DNA of 33,845 nt. Origin: Paenibacillus faecalis (GTDB lineage Bacteria > Bacillota > Bacilli > Paenibacillales > Paenibacillaceae). Below the pieces are notes generated by a model. It was not told the origin of the DNA, did no database searches, and saw only the letters and a list, made by a program, of their open reading frames with translations. A program made the translations under genes and the position numbers. Position 1 is the stretch's first letter. Each line of letters opens with the position of its first letter. Below, piece after piece: positions 23,402 through 31,582 of this stretch. The DNA is taken from the NCBI RefSeq assembly GCF_900289175.1, contig NZ_LT985747.1:1738821-1772665 (forward strand). Direction: 5' to 3'.

Positions 23402-25395
23402 CTTGTCCAGATCCTTTCTGCGATTTGCCATACCCAGATAGCAATCAGACCAATGATTAATCCAAGCACAAGACCAAGGACGGTGCGAACGGTTGAAATG
23501 TAGATCGGTGTATGAATATGCGTGAAGGTTCCTACCATGGACAGTTGACCCATAGCCCCGATAATTAGCAGATAGGCTGCATGACGATATTTAAAGGACA
23601 GGAACAAACCTAACAGCATGATCGGATGTGCGATCAGGAACTCTTTGTTCCGCGGACGAACACCGAACGTATTTTCAAGGAATGAACGGAGTGCCATTTC
23701 AATAGAAGAAACATTTCCGGCATTTCCTGTACGGCTTAAATAGTACATTCCAATTACACCTATAATAGCTGCAGCGATAACCATTGCCAGAGTGACCGGC
23801 GTCTTAAGCAGCTTGATCACATCTTTAACGGTTGCACTTCCGCCGCGATATAAAAGCACGTATATCCCGGTTAATATCATCGGTGCTATAGCCAGCAGGC
23901 TGACACCGCGGAACTGCTCTAGTACCAACATGTAAGTGACATTATTAAGCAGTGCAATGACAAACGGTACGGCTGCAAGTGAAAGGATCGTTGTCTTGAG
24001 GAACAGCACGATCGTATGTGTCAATAGTCGTCCAGCATTCATATCCGAAGCAGTACGGTTGACTGCGGTCACCTTTCTGACCGCGAGGATCATCGCTACC
24101 GTTGGGCCGCTGATTGCCGTCGCCAATGCCAGTCCCTGTTCCATTAAATCCGGACGCAGTACATACAGTCCAGCGCATCCGATCAATCCGAGCACAAAGG
24201 CCGCGATAGTCAGGAAAGGAATGAAGTAAGAAATCATTAGTGCAATCAGCGCAACGGAACCTACTACGGCAACACCTTTAAAGTAACGTTGCAAAGAGGA
24301 ATCCTTTACTTTGAATGCCTCAGCTTGTCCAATCGTAAAGCCGTTAGCTTCAATATCCTTGATTGCATTGCCTGGCTCTGTCAGGCTCTCAATCAGATTG
24401 TCGATCGGGTCTGTAATCGATGCTATTGTTGTATCCCGAAGCGGCTCGGCGTTCAGGTAAAACATCCGGATGTTCCGGTCTTTGGACGCCAATACAAAGC
24501 GGTCGCTAATAACGTCCGTTTCCAGCGTTGCATCTCTCTCGCTAAGGGAGTAAATGCGCGCTACGTTGTAATCAGTCAGATAAGCAAGTTTATTAAAACC
24601 TTTTTGCTGCTTCTTAATATTCTCAATCGTCGTCAACCCGATGTCATACTTGTTCAGCAGGTCGCCAAAGGCTTGCAGGCTTTTCATCTCCGCGTCATCA
24701 TTGAAGCCTTTTACCGAATCGCCTTCGAACAAGATGCGTTTAACTCCATTATCGGCAAAATAAGCCATCAGCTGTTCCATGTATGCCTGATCATACGGAA
24801 CACTATCGACTAAACGCGGTACAATAGCAAAGCCCTTATCCCGCAGCATCTTCACCGTAATCGGGTCCGGTGACATCGGCTTCAGCACAGCATCCGATTT
24901 CGAGGTTTCCAGAATGAGTCCTTCCTTCTTCTCATAGGTCCATGCACGAACCGGAATGCCAAGTCTCGTGAACGTATCCTCGATCAAAGGCTTGATATGA
25001 GTGACGCTATCTTCATTGTTAAAGGCAACATACGTGTAGTTCTCGTTAGGGGAAACTGCCTCTCCTGTCAGATCAGCCGCTTGCTGACTATCATAAACGG
25101 TGATCCGCCGTGACTTGACAAGCTCATCCAGCGTGCTTTCATATAAAGCCATACTGCCAACACCAGCCGCCTTCAGCCGGTCAAGTTGCTCATCTATGTA
25201 ATCCTGCGGATGCGCCTGGTAAGCTGAAATATCGACCAGGTCACGATAATCAAACACAAATTCAACATTTTTGGATGTCGATTCTGTTTGTAGACGGTCA
25301 TAGGCTACAGGCAAGGCAGCCACAATACCCAGAATGACCAGAACCCACAGCCACTTGCGCGCTGCTTCATTCCAGCGTTTCGATTTCTGATGCAC
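23377..25395 (-). CDS. DUF5693-type polytopic membrane protein, possible CsaA-like partner of CsaB
   Basis: A 672-residue protein starting at a GTG with GAGGAGGAAC upstream. One N-terminal membrane segment (about 14-31) leads into an external domain of about 340 residues (VDISAYQAHPQDYIDEQLDR, KRILFEGDSVKGFND), then about nine more membrane segments (about 375-660). I recognise it as DUF5693; no activity is established. In B. anthracis csaB is paired with csaA, which encodes a putative oligosaccharide transporter, so this overlapping gene may do the same job: move or process the polymer. The external domain is TIM-barrel-like in its repeating strand-helix pattern, which is only an impression. 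The leader carries a 13-bp hairpin. Confidence 0.85.
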   Translation of the reverse strand: MHQKSKRWNEAARKWLWVLVILGIVAALPVAYDRLQTESTSKNVEFVFDYRDLVDISAYQAHPQDYIDEQLDRLKAAGVGSMALYESTLDELVKSRRITVYDSQQAADLTGEAVSPNENYTYVAFNNEDSVTHIKPLIEDTFTRLGIPVRAWTYEKKEGLILETSKSDAVLKPMSPDPITVKMLRDKGFAIVPRLVDSVPYDQAYMEQLMAYFADNGVKRILFEGDSVKGFNDDAEMKSLQAFGDLLNKYDIGLTTIENIKKQQKGFNKLAYLTDYNVARIYSLSERDATLETDVISDRFVLASKDRNIRMFYLNAEPLRDTTIASITDPIDNLIESLTEPGNAIKDIEANGFTIGQAEAFKVKDSSLQRYFKGVAVVGSVALIALMISYFIPFLTIAAFVLGLIGCAGLYVLRPDLMEQGLALATAISGPTVAMILAVRKVTAVNRTASDMNAGRLLTHTIVLFLKTTILSLAAVPFVIALLNNVTYMLVLEQFRGVSLLAIAPMILTGIYVLLYRGGSATVKDVIKLLKTPVTLAMVIAAAIIGVIGMYYLSRTGNAGNVSSIEMALRSFLENTFGVRPRNKEFLIAHPIMLLGLFLSFKYRHAAYLLIIGAMGQLSMVGTFTHIHTPIYISTVRTVLGLVLGLIIGLIAIWVWQIAERIWTRWSPILRQ

Positions 25396-25420
25396 GAAAG
25401 TTCCTCCTCATGTGAACTTA

Positions 25421-25464
25421 CGGGATTCTTTCGCCTCTAATAGTTCAGCTGCGAAAGAATCCCG
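25421..25464 (-). promoter_or_regulatory. Long leader hairpin before the DUF5693-csaB-tagA operon
   Basis: CGGGATTCTTTCG and CGAAAGAATCCCG pair perfectly over 13 bp with an 18-nt loop. On the minus strand it ends about 15 nt before the ribosome site and is not followed by a T run, so it may control initiation or mRNA stability more than termination. Confidence 0.55.
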
Positions 25465-25481
25465 GTTGTTTAAATCTATAC

Positions 25482-25538
25482 AAGTTGAACCAAACATTTA
25501 TATTCAGAGCATCACTACGAATTCGGATTATTCTTCCG
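25482..25538. repeat. 57-bp perfect direct repeat, copy 2
   Basis: Identical to 9009-9065. It sits about 140 nt past the pgcA stop and just upstream of the long leader hairpin of the DUF5693 gene. Confidence 0.95.
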
Positions 25539-25551
25539 ATCGCTGTTGCCC

Positions 25552-25592
25552 CCAGATTTCTTTTAAGTATTTAATACAATGTTGAAATCTGG
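25552..25592. other. Second dyad in the pgcA-DUF5693 gap
   Basis: CCAGATTTC and GAAATCTGG pair over 9 bp with a 23-nt AT-rich loop. There is no T run on either side. It may be part of the pgcA 3' end or of the operon leader. Confidence 0.4.
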
Positions 25593-25680
25593 ATGCAAAG
25601 GCGACCACTGACGTTTCTCCAGAATAATTCCGCCTTCTCCGTTAACGCCTTGCGTTTATCTAGTTCAATCTATATATCAA

Positions 25681-27399
25681 TCAAGCATCGACTCTAGCCA
25701 TAACCTGATCAGAGAGGTGCTTTAATTTCTGCTCTGCATCTTCAAGCGATTGACCGCGGACTGCGAAATACACTTTAATCTTCGGCTCCGTGCCGGATGG
25801 ACGCAGACAGAACCAGGAACCATCAGCAAGCATGTATTTGAGCACGTTCTCCTTCGGCAAGCCGTTCAGACCCTCGGCATAGTCAAGCACGGTCTCAACT
25901 ACTGCGCCGCCCATTTGCTTCGGCGGATTACTACGCCAGTCACTCATGATGCTCTGGATTTTGGCGATCCCGTCTTTGCCTTTCAGTGTCCGTGATTCCA
26001 GTTTTTCCAGGAAGTATCCGAACTGTTCATATAGCTCTTCCAATACATTATACAGCGTCTTGCCCTGGCCCTTGTAAAAAGCAGCCGCTTCACAGATGAG
26101 CATGGAGGCAAGCACCGCGTCTTTGTCGCGTGCATAAGTACCTGCCAGGTAGCCATAGCTTTCCTCATATCCAAACACATAGCTGTGCTGACCGCTCTTT
26201 TCGAACTGGGTCATTTTTTCACCGATATATTTAAACCCTGTCAGTGTATTCAGCACAGTCGCTCCGTAATGTTCGGCAATCGTTGCTCCCATCTCGCTTG
26301 TTACGATCGTCTTGATGACGGCTGCATTATCCGGCAGCTTGCCCGATTCCTTCAACTGGCTCAATAAATAGTGGATCATGATCGCTCCGGACTGATTGCC
26401 ACTCAACACGACATATTCCCCTTGGCTGTTCTTCACAACCGCACCCATCCGGTCGGCATCCGGGTCTGTTCCGATCAGTATATCCGCTCCAACCTCTTCG
26501 CCAAGCTTCATCGCCATCGTGAACGCTTCGCGTTCCTCCGGATTCGGCGACTTTACAGTTGAGAAATTGGCATCCGGCTGCTCCTGCTCCGGCACTATAA
26601 ACACATTTTTAAAACCAAGCTGATCGAGCACCCGACGAACCGGCACGTTCCCTGCACCATGCAGCGGGGTATAAACGATCTTGATGTCCTGACCAAGCTT
26701 GGAGGAAATCGCGCCTTGGTTCACACTTACATCAGCTACAGCATCGATAAATGCCTGATCTTCGGCATCGCCGAGCCATACGAGAAGCCCTTTCGCTTCC
26801 GCTTCTTCACGGGTCAACTTCTTCACAGCTGCAAAAGAGTCCACTTTCTGAATGTGAGCAATAACCTGCTCTGCTTCATGAGGTACCAATTGGCCCCCTT
26901 CTGCATTATACACCTTATAGCCGTTATATTCCGGCGGGTTATGGCTTGCCGTAATGACAATTCCTCCGGTTGCCTGCAAATGACGCACGCTGAAGGACAG
27001 CTGCGGAGTGGAGCGCAGTGACGGATACAACTTCGCCACAATGCCGTTGCCTGCAAGCACCAGCGCCGCTTCAAGCGCAAATTCTGGAGAGAAGTGACGC
27101 GAATCGTGGGCAATAACGACCGAAGGCTTGCCTTCAGCACTGCCATGAATCTCGTTAATATACTGAGCCAGACCCTGAGTGGCACGGCCAACCGTGTATT
27201 TGTTAATCCTGTTGCTTCCTGCCCCGATAATGCCCCGAAGTCCTCCTGTTCCAAATTCCAAATCTCGATAAAAACGTTCCTCTAACTCTTGGGGATCATT
27301 CTCAAAGCTGCGCAGCTCCTGTTTTGTCTCTTCGTCCACGTATGGGTCATTTAGCCAGCGCTGTACAGTATCGATTGTTCTTTGACTCATTTCAGCCAT
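25681..27399 (-). CDS. pgcA: Phosphoglucomutase (alpha-D-phosphohexomutase family)
   Basis: A 572-residue enzyme interconverting glucose-1-phosphate and glucose-6-phosphate, supplying UDP-glucose and other wall precursors. The family's four landmarks are present: phosphoserine loop ITASHNPPEYNG (S152), metal loop GTDPDADRMG, sugar loop GYEESYGYLAG, and phosphate loop RPSGTEPKIKVYF. Length matches B. subtilis PgcA. The ATG follows AAGGAAGGG. It lies 50 nt after fabZ, probably in one transcript. Its supply role fits the wall-polymer genes downstream. Confidence 0.96.
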   Translation of the reverse strand: MAEMSQRTIDTVQRWLNDPYVDEETKQELRSFENDPQELEERFYRDLEFGTGGLRGIIGAGSNRINKYTVGRATQGLAQYINEIHGSAEGKPSVVIAHDSRHFSPEFALEAALVLAGNGIVAKLYPSLRSTPQLSFSVRHLQATGGIVITASHNPPEYNGYKVYNAEGGQLVPHEAEQVIAHIQKVDSFAAVKKLTREEAEAKGLLVWLGDAEDQAFIDAVADVSVNQGAISSKLGQDIKIVYTPLHGAGNVPVRRVLDQLGFKNVFIVPEQEQPDANFSTVKSPNPEEREAFTMAMKLGEEVGADILIGTDPDADRMGAVVKNSQGEYVVLSGNQSGAIMIHYLLSQLKESGKLPDNAAVIKTIVTSEMGATIAEHYGATVLNTLTGFKYIGEKMTQFEKSGQHSYVFGYEESYGYLAGTYARDKDAVLASMLICEAAAFYKGQGKTLYNVLEELYEQFGYFLEKLESRTLKGKDGIAKIQSIMSDWRSNPPKQMGGAVVETVLDYAEGLNGLPKENVLKYMLADGSWFCLRPSGTEPKIKVYFAVRGQSLEDAEQKLKHLSDQVMARVDA

Positions 27400-27449
27400 G
27401 ATTTTTTCCCTTCCTTATCCATAAAAATAAATGTTCGGAGTTTTCACCC

Positions 27450-27881
27450 TTATGGTTTGTCTGACAGAGCGAACATAATCTCTCCTTCGGCAACAGTGCG
27501 GCCATCTACGCTAGCGATAGCCTTGCCTTTCCCTATTGCTCCTTTTAAGCGAATAATTTCCACCTCAAGGCGAAGCGTATCTCCCGGCACAACCTGCCCC
27601 CGAAACCTGAACCCGTCCATTCCGGCCAGGAAGCCCAGCTTACCGCGATTGCTTTCCAACTTAAGCATGGCGATTGCACCGACCTGGGCAAGAGCTTCAG
27701 CGATCAGCACGCCGGGCATAACGGCGTATTCCGGAAAATGCCCAACAAAAAAAGGCTCGTTAATCGTTACGTTCTTGATGCCGACAGCACGTTTACCCTC
27801 CTCGATCTCCACAATCTTATCCACGAGCAAGAACGGTGGACGATGAGGAATAATCTCTTGAATTTGTCCGATATTCAGCAC
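27450..27881 (-). CDS. fabZ: 3-hydroxyacyl-ACP dehydratase FabZ
   Basis: A 143-residue hot-dog-fold enzyme that dehydrates 3-hydroxyacyl-ACP to trans-2-enoyl-ACP in fatty acid synthesis. The catalytic pair is visible: H48 in [12 protein letters not shown] and E62 in IAEALAQ. The [13 protein letters not shown] start is typical. The start is a GTG with AAAGGAG at 8 nt. In Bacillus fabZ also lies next to the flhO-flhP block. It probably leads into pgcA. Confidence 0.97.
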   Translation of the reverse strand: MLNIGQIQEIIPHRPPFLLVDKIVEIEEGKRAVGIKNVTINEPFFVGHFPEYAVMPGVLIAEALAQVGAIAMLKLESNRGKLGFLAGMDGFRFRGQVVPGDTLRLEVEIIRLKGAIGKGKAIASVDGRTVAEGEIMFALSDKP

Positions 27882-27920
27882 AGAAAAACTCCTTTCTTAT
27901 GTACGTACCCACCAAAACGA

Positions 27921-28089
27921 TCTGTGAAAGCATAAATTTGCTTCACAGGACCGGATTTACGCCAGATGATGCATAAAGTAAGGCGTATACGGAAAAACTA
28001 GGGGTATCCTTCACTGACTGCAGGCATGAAGGTTGAGATAAGGGGCTTTCTCTAAGGCATATTCGCCTTGGAGGAGGCCTTTTTTATTT
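27921..28089 (+). ncRNA. Candidate plus-strand small RNA ending in an intrinsic terminator
   Basis: All neighbouring genes are on the minus strand, yet a run of hairpins on the plus strand ends in a terminator. The hairpins are CTGTGAA/TTCACAG (27922-27948), CCTTCA/TGAAGG (28008-28032), and a 19-pair uninterrupted stem (28040-28083). Five pairs of the last stem are G-U on the plus strand and would be A-C mismatches on the minus strand. The U tract TTTTTTATTT follows. The 5' end and promoter are not identified, so the start given is only the first hairpin. It would run antisense to the fabZ leader. Confidence 0.4.
28040..28089 (+). terminator. Plus-strand intrinsic terminator
   Basis: A 19-pair stem with loop ATATTC (28059-28064), closed innermost by AAGGC/GCCTT, outermost pairs running into the T tract at 28080-28085. 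Strand is decided by five G-U pairs and by the position of the T run. Confidence 0.75.
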
Positions 28090-28210
28090 ACGCCACGTAT
28101 GCTTAACGCTTTAAGATAACAGGCGGCTTTCGTTCTTCATGGTTGCCGCTACAAAACTGCAAATTTTTTTCAAGATAAATAAGTCCATCCCATTATACCG
28201 TTTTACTGTA
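28090..28210. other. Convergent intergenic stretch
   Basis: Lies between the plus-strand terminator and the minus-strand terminator of the small membrane protein gene. No other feature is seen. Confidence 0.3.
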
Positions 28211-28241
28211 AAAAAAGAAAACTCCCAAAGGGAGTTTCAGC
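28211..28241 (-). terminator. Intrinsic terminator of the mbl-flhO-flhP-EpuA unit
   Basis: On the minus strand AAACTCCC-TTT-GGGAGTTT is followed by CTTTTTTT, about 35 nt past the stop at 28271. Confidence 0.88.
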
Positions 28242-28270
28242 TCATCCATTTTGTGAAATCTTCGTTCAGC

Positions 28271-28471
28271 TTAGGAAGCAAAGACCAAATCAAAAACATG
28301 CTTCCACGTGCTCCACTGGAACGCTTCTGCAATGTCGCCTTTGCCGATAACGGCATAGCCGACAACCATTCCACCGACCAGCGACAAGAGCAAGCAGGTC
28401 GGAACTATAATTCTAAGCGCGATTTTCCATCCGGGTGTCTTTCGCCGTACCGGTTCACTAGCTTCGCTCAC
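28271..28471 (-). CDS. Small EpuA-type membrane protein (annotated as RNA polymerase subunit beta in databases)
   Basis: A 66-residue protein with a charged N terminus (VRRKTPGWK), one membrane segment (about 17-41, ALRIIVPTCLLLSLVGGMVV) and the YAVIGKGD motif followed by FQWSTWKHVFDLVF. This is the layout of the EpuA family, often mislabelled DNA-directed RNA polymerase subunit beta. Its function is not established. The start is a GTG with AGGTGG upstream; it lies 12 nt past the flhP stop, so it is probably co-transcribed. Confidence 0.82.
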   Translation of the reverse strand: MSEASEPVRRKTPGWKIALRIIVPTCLLLSLVGGMVVGYAVIGKGDIAEAFQWSTWKHVFDLVFAS

Positions 28472-28483
28472 GCTTCATACCAC

Positions 28484-29299
28484 CTATCCTCGCATAGTGT
28501 TGGCAAGGCTCATCATGGTGTCACTGGAGCTCAGTGCACGTGCTGCCAGCTGATATGCCCGCTGCACTTCCAGCATTTTCGTCATTTCTTCCGAATAATT
28601 CACGTTGGACATCTCCAAAAATCCGGAGTGAACTTCAGATTGCGGCGCTTGGCCCGCAACCGCCTGCTCAAATACCTCGGCTTCCGTTAAACCGGTAGCC
28701 AGCACATACAGGTTTCCGTCCATCTTCACCAATCCTTCAGGACGCTGCAGCTCGGCAAGCTTCAGCTGACTTACGGGTCCCTGACCGGCAGCCGTTTCGA
28801 CATGAACCCACCCTTGCGTATCTATAGCCACTTTAGCGTTCGCAGGAATACGGATCGGGCCGTTATCACGGTCAAGAACCCTGTAGCCTTGATTGTTGAC
28901 CAGATAGACGGAGTTAGAGTCCTGCGGATCAGGCGATACATGGAAGGATCCTTCACGGGTATATGCAATACCATCGCTGCCTTCTACCGCAAACATCGCA
29001 TTGCCCTCAATCGCCAGGTCCAGCGGTCTGCCCGTCTCTTTATGGGAGCCCTGGTCCATGTTTTCAACGACCGATGCCACCCTCATTCCGAAGCCCATCG
29101 TGTACCCCGGCGGGGTAGCTCTGCCAGGCAAATTGAAGTCCTTATGATGTCCCTGCACCTGAGTCAGCACATCTTCAAACGATGAATCCTTGCTTCTATA
29201 ACCTACCGTATCCACATTTGCAATATTATCAGCAATCATATCCAGCCGCTGTTGCAACGAATTCATGGATACCATGGCGCTAATCATGGAGTTGTTCAT
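28484..29299 (-). CDS. flhP: Flagellar hook-basal body protein FlhP (FlgG/FlgF family)
   Basis: A 271-residue axial protein of the flagellar rod family. The N-terminal rod domain reads QQRLDMIADNIANVDTVGYR, the central D1 region LDLAIEGNAMFAVEG, and the C-terminal helix SNVNYSEEMTKMLEVQRAYQ, which is the usual FlgG ending. FlhP is a distal rod protein needed for hook assembly in B. subtilis. AGGAGG precedes the ATG. It follows flhO by about 31 nt. Confidence 0.92.
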   Translation of the reverse strand: MNNSMISAMVSMNSLQQRLDMIADNIANVDTVGYRSKDSSFEDVLTQVQGHHKDFNLPGRATPPGYTMGFGMRVASVVENMDQGSHKETGRPLDLAIEGNAMFAVEGSDGIAYTREGSFHVSPDPQDSNSVYLVNNQGYRVLDRDNGPIRIPANAKVAIDTQGWVHVETAAGQGPVSQLKLAELQRPEGLVKMDGNLYVLATGLTEAEVFEQAVAGQAPQSEVHSGFLEMSNVNYSEEMTKMLEVQRAYQLAARALSSSDTMMSLANTMRG

Positions 29300-29330
29300 A
29301 CCTTAACCTCCTATGGTGTAGATATAAGCT

Positions 29331-30215
29331 CTATACTCTGCCGATTTCATTAACAGCCTTCTCAAGAGACTTATCATAAAATTGAACGATCTTCTGGTTC
29401 GTCTCGTATGCACGAAGTGCCGCATTCAGCTCAACCATCGATTGTGAAGGGTCCACATTGGACGCCTCGATAAAGCCCTGACGAACAAACGCATTGTCGC
29501 CTAAGGCGAGAAAACGGGTGCTGTCTGCATCTGTGCTTTCCAGACGGAATACGCCATTTCCTTCCCGAACCAGATCATGCGGCCTTTCAACCACACTGAT
29601 CCCCAATGTTACACCTGTAAGGTTGCCGGCTTCATCCACGATTTGCCCCTGCTCATTCACTGTAAAGTTAGCGGCCTGCCCTGTCAATACAATTGGGTCG
29701 TTATTTGTATCCAATACTTGGTATCCATAAGATGTCAGCAAATTTCCTGCCGCATCTACGCGAAACTGACCGTTTCTTGTATATCGGACTTCACCGTTTT
29801 CATCCTGAACTGTAAAAAATGCCCCCGGGCGGTAAATGATCTCACCGCTGTCATCGATATATTTGCCCGAAGCATCAAATGGGATGTCTTGTCCGGTTGC
29901 AGGGTCAACCAATCCCAGCTCGGAAACAATCGCAAAGTCGGTCACCCGTGTGGTTTCCCGAAGGGGTCCTTGTTTATGCAGCGACAGGCTTTCTTCCGCA
30001 AATACACCTGTGCTGAGCTTGCCGAGTGAACGTTCATGGTTGCCCGGCTCATTGCCGCCAATCATCGAAATGAATACTTCAGGGAACGAACGCTGAATGC
30101 TGTCTGTTTGCTTGTATCCAACCGTATTCAAATTGACGATATTTTGCGTGATCGTATCATGACGCCGCTGCTGTGTAAGCATCCCTGCGGCTGCGTTATA
30201 AAGTCCTCTTAACAT
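29331..30215 (-). CDS. flhO: Flagellar hook-basal body protein FlhO (FlgF/FlgG family)
   Basis: A 294-residue rod-family protein with N-terminal MLRGLYNAAAGMLTQQRRHD and TQNIVNLNTVGYKQ, central TDFAIVSELG and RNGQFRVDAAGNLLT, and C-terminal SNVDPSQSMVELNAALRAYE. FlhO is a distal rod component that works with FlhP. Its gene lies 72 nt after mbl, the same order as in Bacillus, with AAGGGAGTG before the ATG. A central insertion (about 95-125, PATGQDIPFDASG) makes it somewhat longer than the B. subtilis protein. Confidence 0.92.
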   Translation of the reverse strand: MLRGLYNAAAGMLTQQRRHDTITQNIVNLNTVGYKQTDSIQRSFPEVFISMIGGNEPGNHERSLGKLSTGVFAEESLSLHKQGPLRETTRVTDFAIVSELGLVDPATGQDIPFDASGKYIDDSGEIIYRPGAFFTVQDENGEVRYTRNGQFRVDAAGNLLTSYGYQVLDTNNDPIVLTGQAANFTVNEQGQIVDEAGNLTGVTLGISVVERPHDLVREGNGVFRLESTDADSTRFLALGDNAFVRQGFIEASNVDPSQSMVELNAALRAYETNQKIVQFYDKSLEKAVNEIGRV

Positions 30216-30287
30216 GAAGGCACTCCCTTCTTATGGACCAATAGCAGAATCCATGGAAAAATTCTTATCCCTATTTATATCGGAAGA

Positions 30288-31289
30288 TCAGAACTTTTTC
30301 TTAACCACTTTATCCAAATTGTCCAGCATCATGCCTGTTCCCTTTACAACGCAGTGCATCGGGTCTTCTGCGATCAGCACCGGCACGCGCAGCTGCTCGG
30401 TTAGCAGCTCGTCCACTCCGTGTAGTAAAGCTCCGCCGCCTGTCAATATCACGCCCCGGTCAATGATATCAGCGGAAAGCTCCGGCGGTGTCCGCTCCAA
30501 TACCGATTTGGCCGCCAGAACGATCGACGACATCGGGTCCCACAGCGCTTCCTGCACCTCATTTGACGTAACCGTCACCGTTAAAGGCAGACCTGAAACC
30601 ATATCCCGGCCGCGGATATCCATCTCCGCTTGACGGCCGCCCGTACACACGGTACCGATCGTTACTTTCAAATCTTCAGCTGTGCGCTCGCCAATGAGCA
30701 ATTTATATTTATTCTTAATGTATTTAATGATCGCTTCGTCGAACTTGTCCCCCGCCATTTTAATAGAAGAGGCAGTGACCACATCGCCCATGGACAGGAC
30801 GGCTACATCCGTTGTGCCGCCCCCAATGTCCACGACCATGTTGCCGCTAGGCTGGAAAATATCCATACCCGCGCCGATCGCTGCCGCTTTAGGCTCTGCT
30901 TCCAGGAACACATCTCTTGCGCCGCTATGTTCTGCCGCCTCCCGAATCGATTTCTGCTCCACGGACGTAATATTGGTTGGAGCACAAATGAGGATGCGGG
31001 GGCGACTGTACCAGCTGCGAGCACCTACGCGATCAATAAAATACTTAAGCATCGTTTCCGTAATATCAAAATCAGCGATGACCCCGTCCCTCAGCGGGCG
31101 GATCGCCATAATGTTGCCAGGGGTGCGCCCAATCATGCGCCGTGCATCTTCCCCAACGGCAAGGACTCTTTTTTTGTCGCTCTCAATGGTGACAACAGAA
31201 GGTTCGTCTAACACTACCCCCTTCCCTTTAACGTGAATAAGCACGTTAGCTGTCCCGAGATCGATTCCAATATCCTTGCTAAGCATCAT
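30288..31289 (-). CDS. mbl: MreB-family actin-like cell-shape protein Mbl
   Basis: A 333-residue bacterial actin. It forms membrane-associated filaments that guide lateral wall synthesis with the elongation machinery. Nucleotide-binding motifs are clear: IGIDLGTANVLIHVKGKG (phosphate 1), VVDIGGGTTDVAVLSMG (phosphate 2), and VILTGGGALLHGVDEL (adenosine). Position between spoIIID and flhO identifies it as Mbl, not MreB or MreBH. Two adjacent ATG codons are possible starts. The leader holds two long hairpins. Confidence 0.95.
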   Translation of the reverse strand: MMLSKDIGIDLGTANVLIHVKGKGVVLDEPSVVTIESDKKRVLAVGEDARRMIGRTPGNIMAIRPLRDGVIADFDITETMLKYFIDRVGARSWYSRPRILICAPTNITSVEQKSIREAAEHSGARDVFLEAEPKAAAIGAGMDIFQPSGNMVVDIGGGTTDVAVLSMGDVVTASSIKMAGDKFDEAIIKYIKNKYKLLIGERTAEDLKVTIGTVCTGGRQAEMDIRGRDMVSGLPLTVTVTSNEVQEALWDPMSSIVLAAKSVLERTPPELSADIIDRGVILTGGGALLHGVDELLTEQLRVPVLIAEDPMHCVVKGTGMMLDNLDKVVKKKF

Positions 31290-31314
31290 GAAAAGCCCCC
31301 AAAGTGTTATTTTA

Positions 31315-31361
31315 AAATATAAGAAAGTGTAAATTACATGCTCGGATACTTTCTTATATTT
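31315..31361. promoter_or_regulatory. 14-bp inverted repeat just upstream of mbl
   Basis: AAATATAAGAAAGT and ACTTTCTTATATTT are perfect inverted copies with a 19-nt loop, ending 26 nt before the mbl start. The AT-rich stem is unlike a standard terminator; it could be an operator, an RNA switch or an attenuator. Confidence 0.55.
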
Positions 31362-31367
31362 CTGCGA

Positions 31368-31406
31368 GAAACGCCGTCGTCCTTTAAAAAAGACGACAAG
31401 CGTTTC
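31368..31406. promoter_or_regulatory. Second hairpin in the spoIIID-mbl gap
   Basis: GAAACGC-C-GTCGTC pairs with GACGAC-AA-GCGTTTC around a CTTTAAAAAA loop, 13 bp with a small internal loop. No T run follows on either strand. Confidence 0.5.
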
Positions 31407-31582
31407 TTCCTATGGTACGAAAATGCTGGTTACGACTTAACTGCCGAGATTCGACATATAACAACATGACATGATGCAATTCGGCACAACTAGGTCTCAT
31501 CATTGTATCTAGTACCATCTTTTAACATATCATACTTCAGGGGAGGGATTCAACGTCATTCTAGCGACTTAAGCCCTACAAG
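31407..31582. other. Remainder of the spoIIID-mbl gap
   Basis: Probably contains the mbl promoter; on the minus strand a TACAAT lies at 31494-31499 without a good -35. A distant ATGGTAC/GTACCAT pair (about 31411 and 31512) brackets the region. No gene is seen. Confidence 0.35.

Noticed and set aside
25482..25550. Sequencing-adapter contamination in the 57-bp repeat (GATCGGAAGA on the minus strand)
   Set aside because: Only copy 2 has the preceding GAT, the following bases do not continue the adapter, and the repeat is shared over 57 bases.
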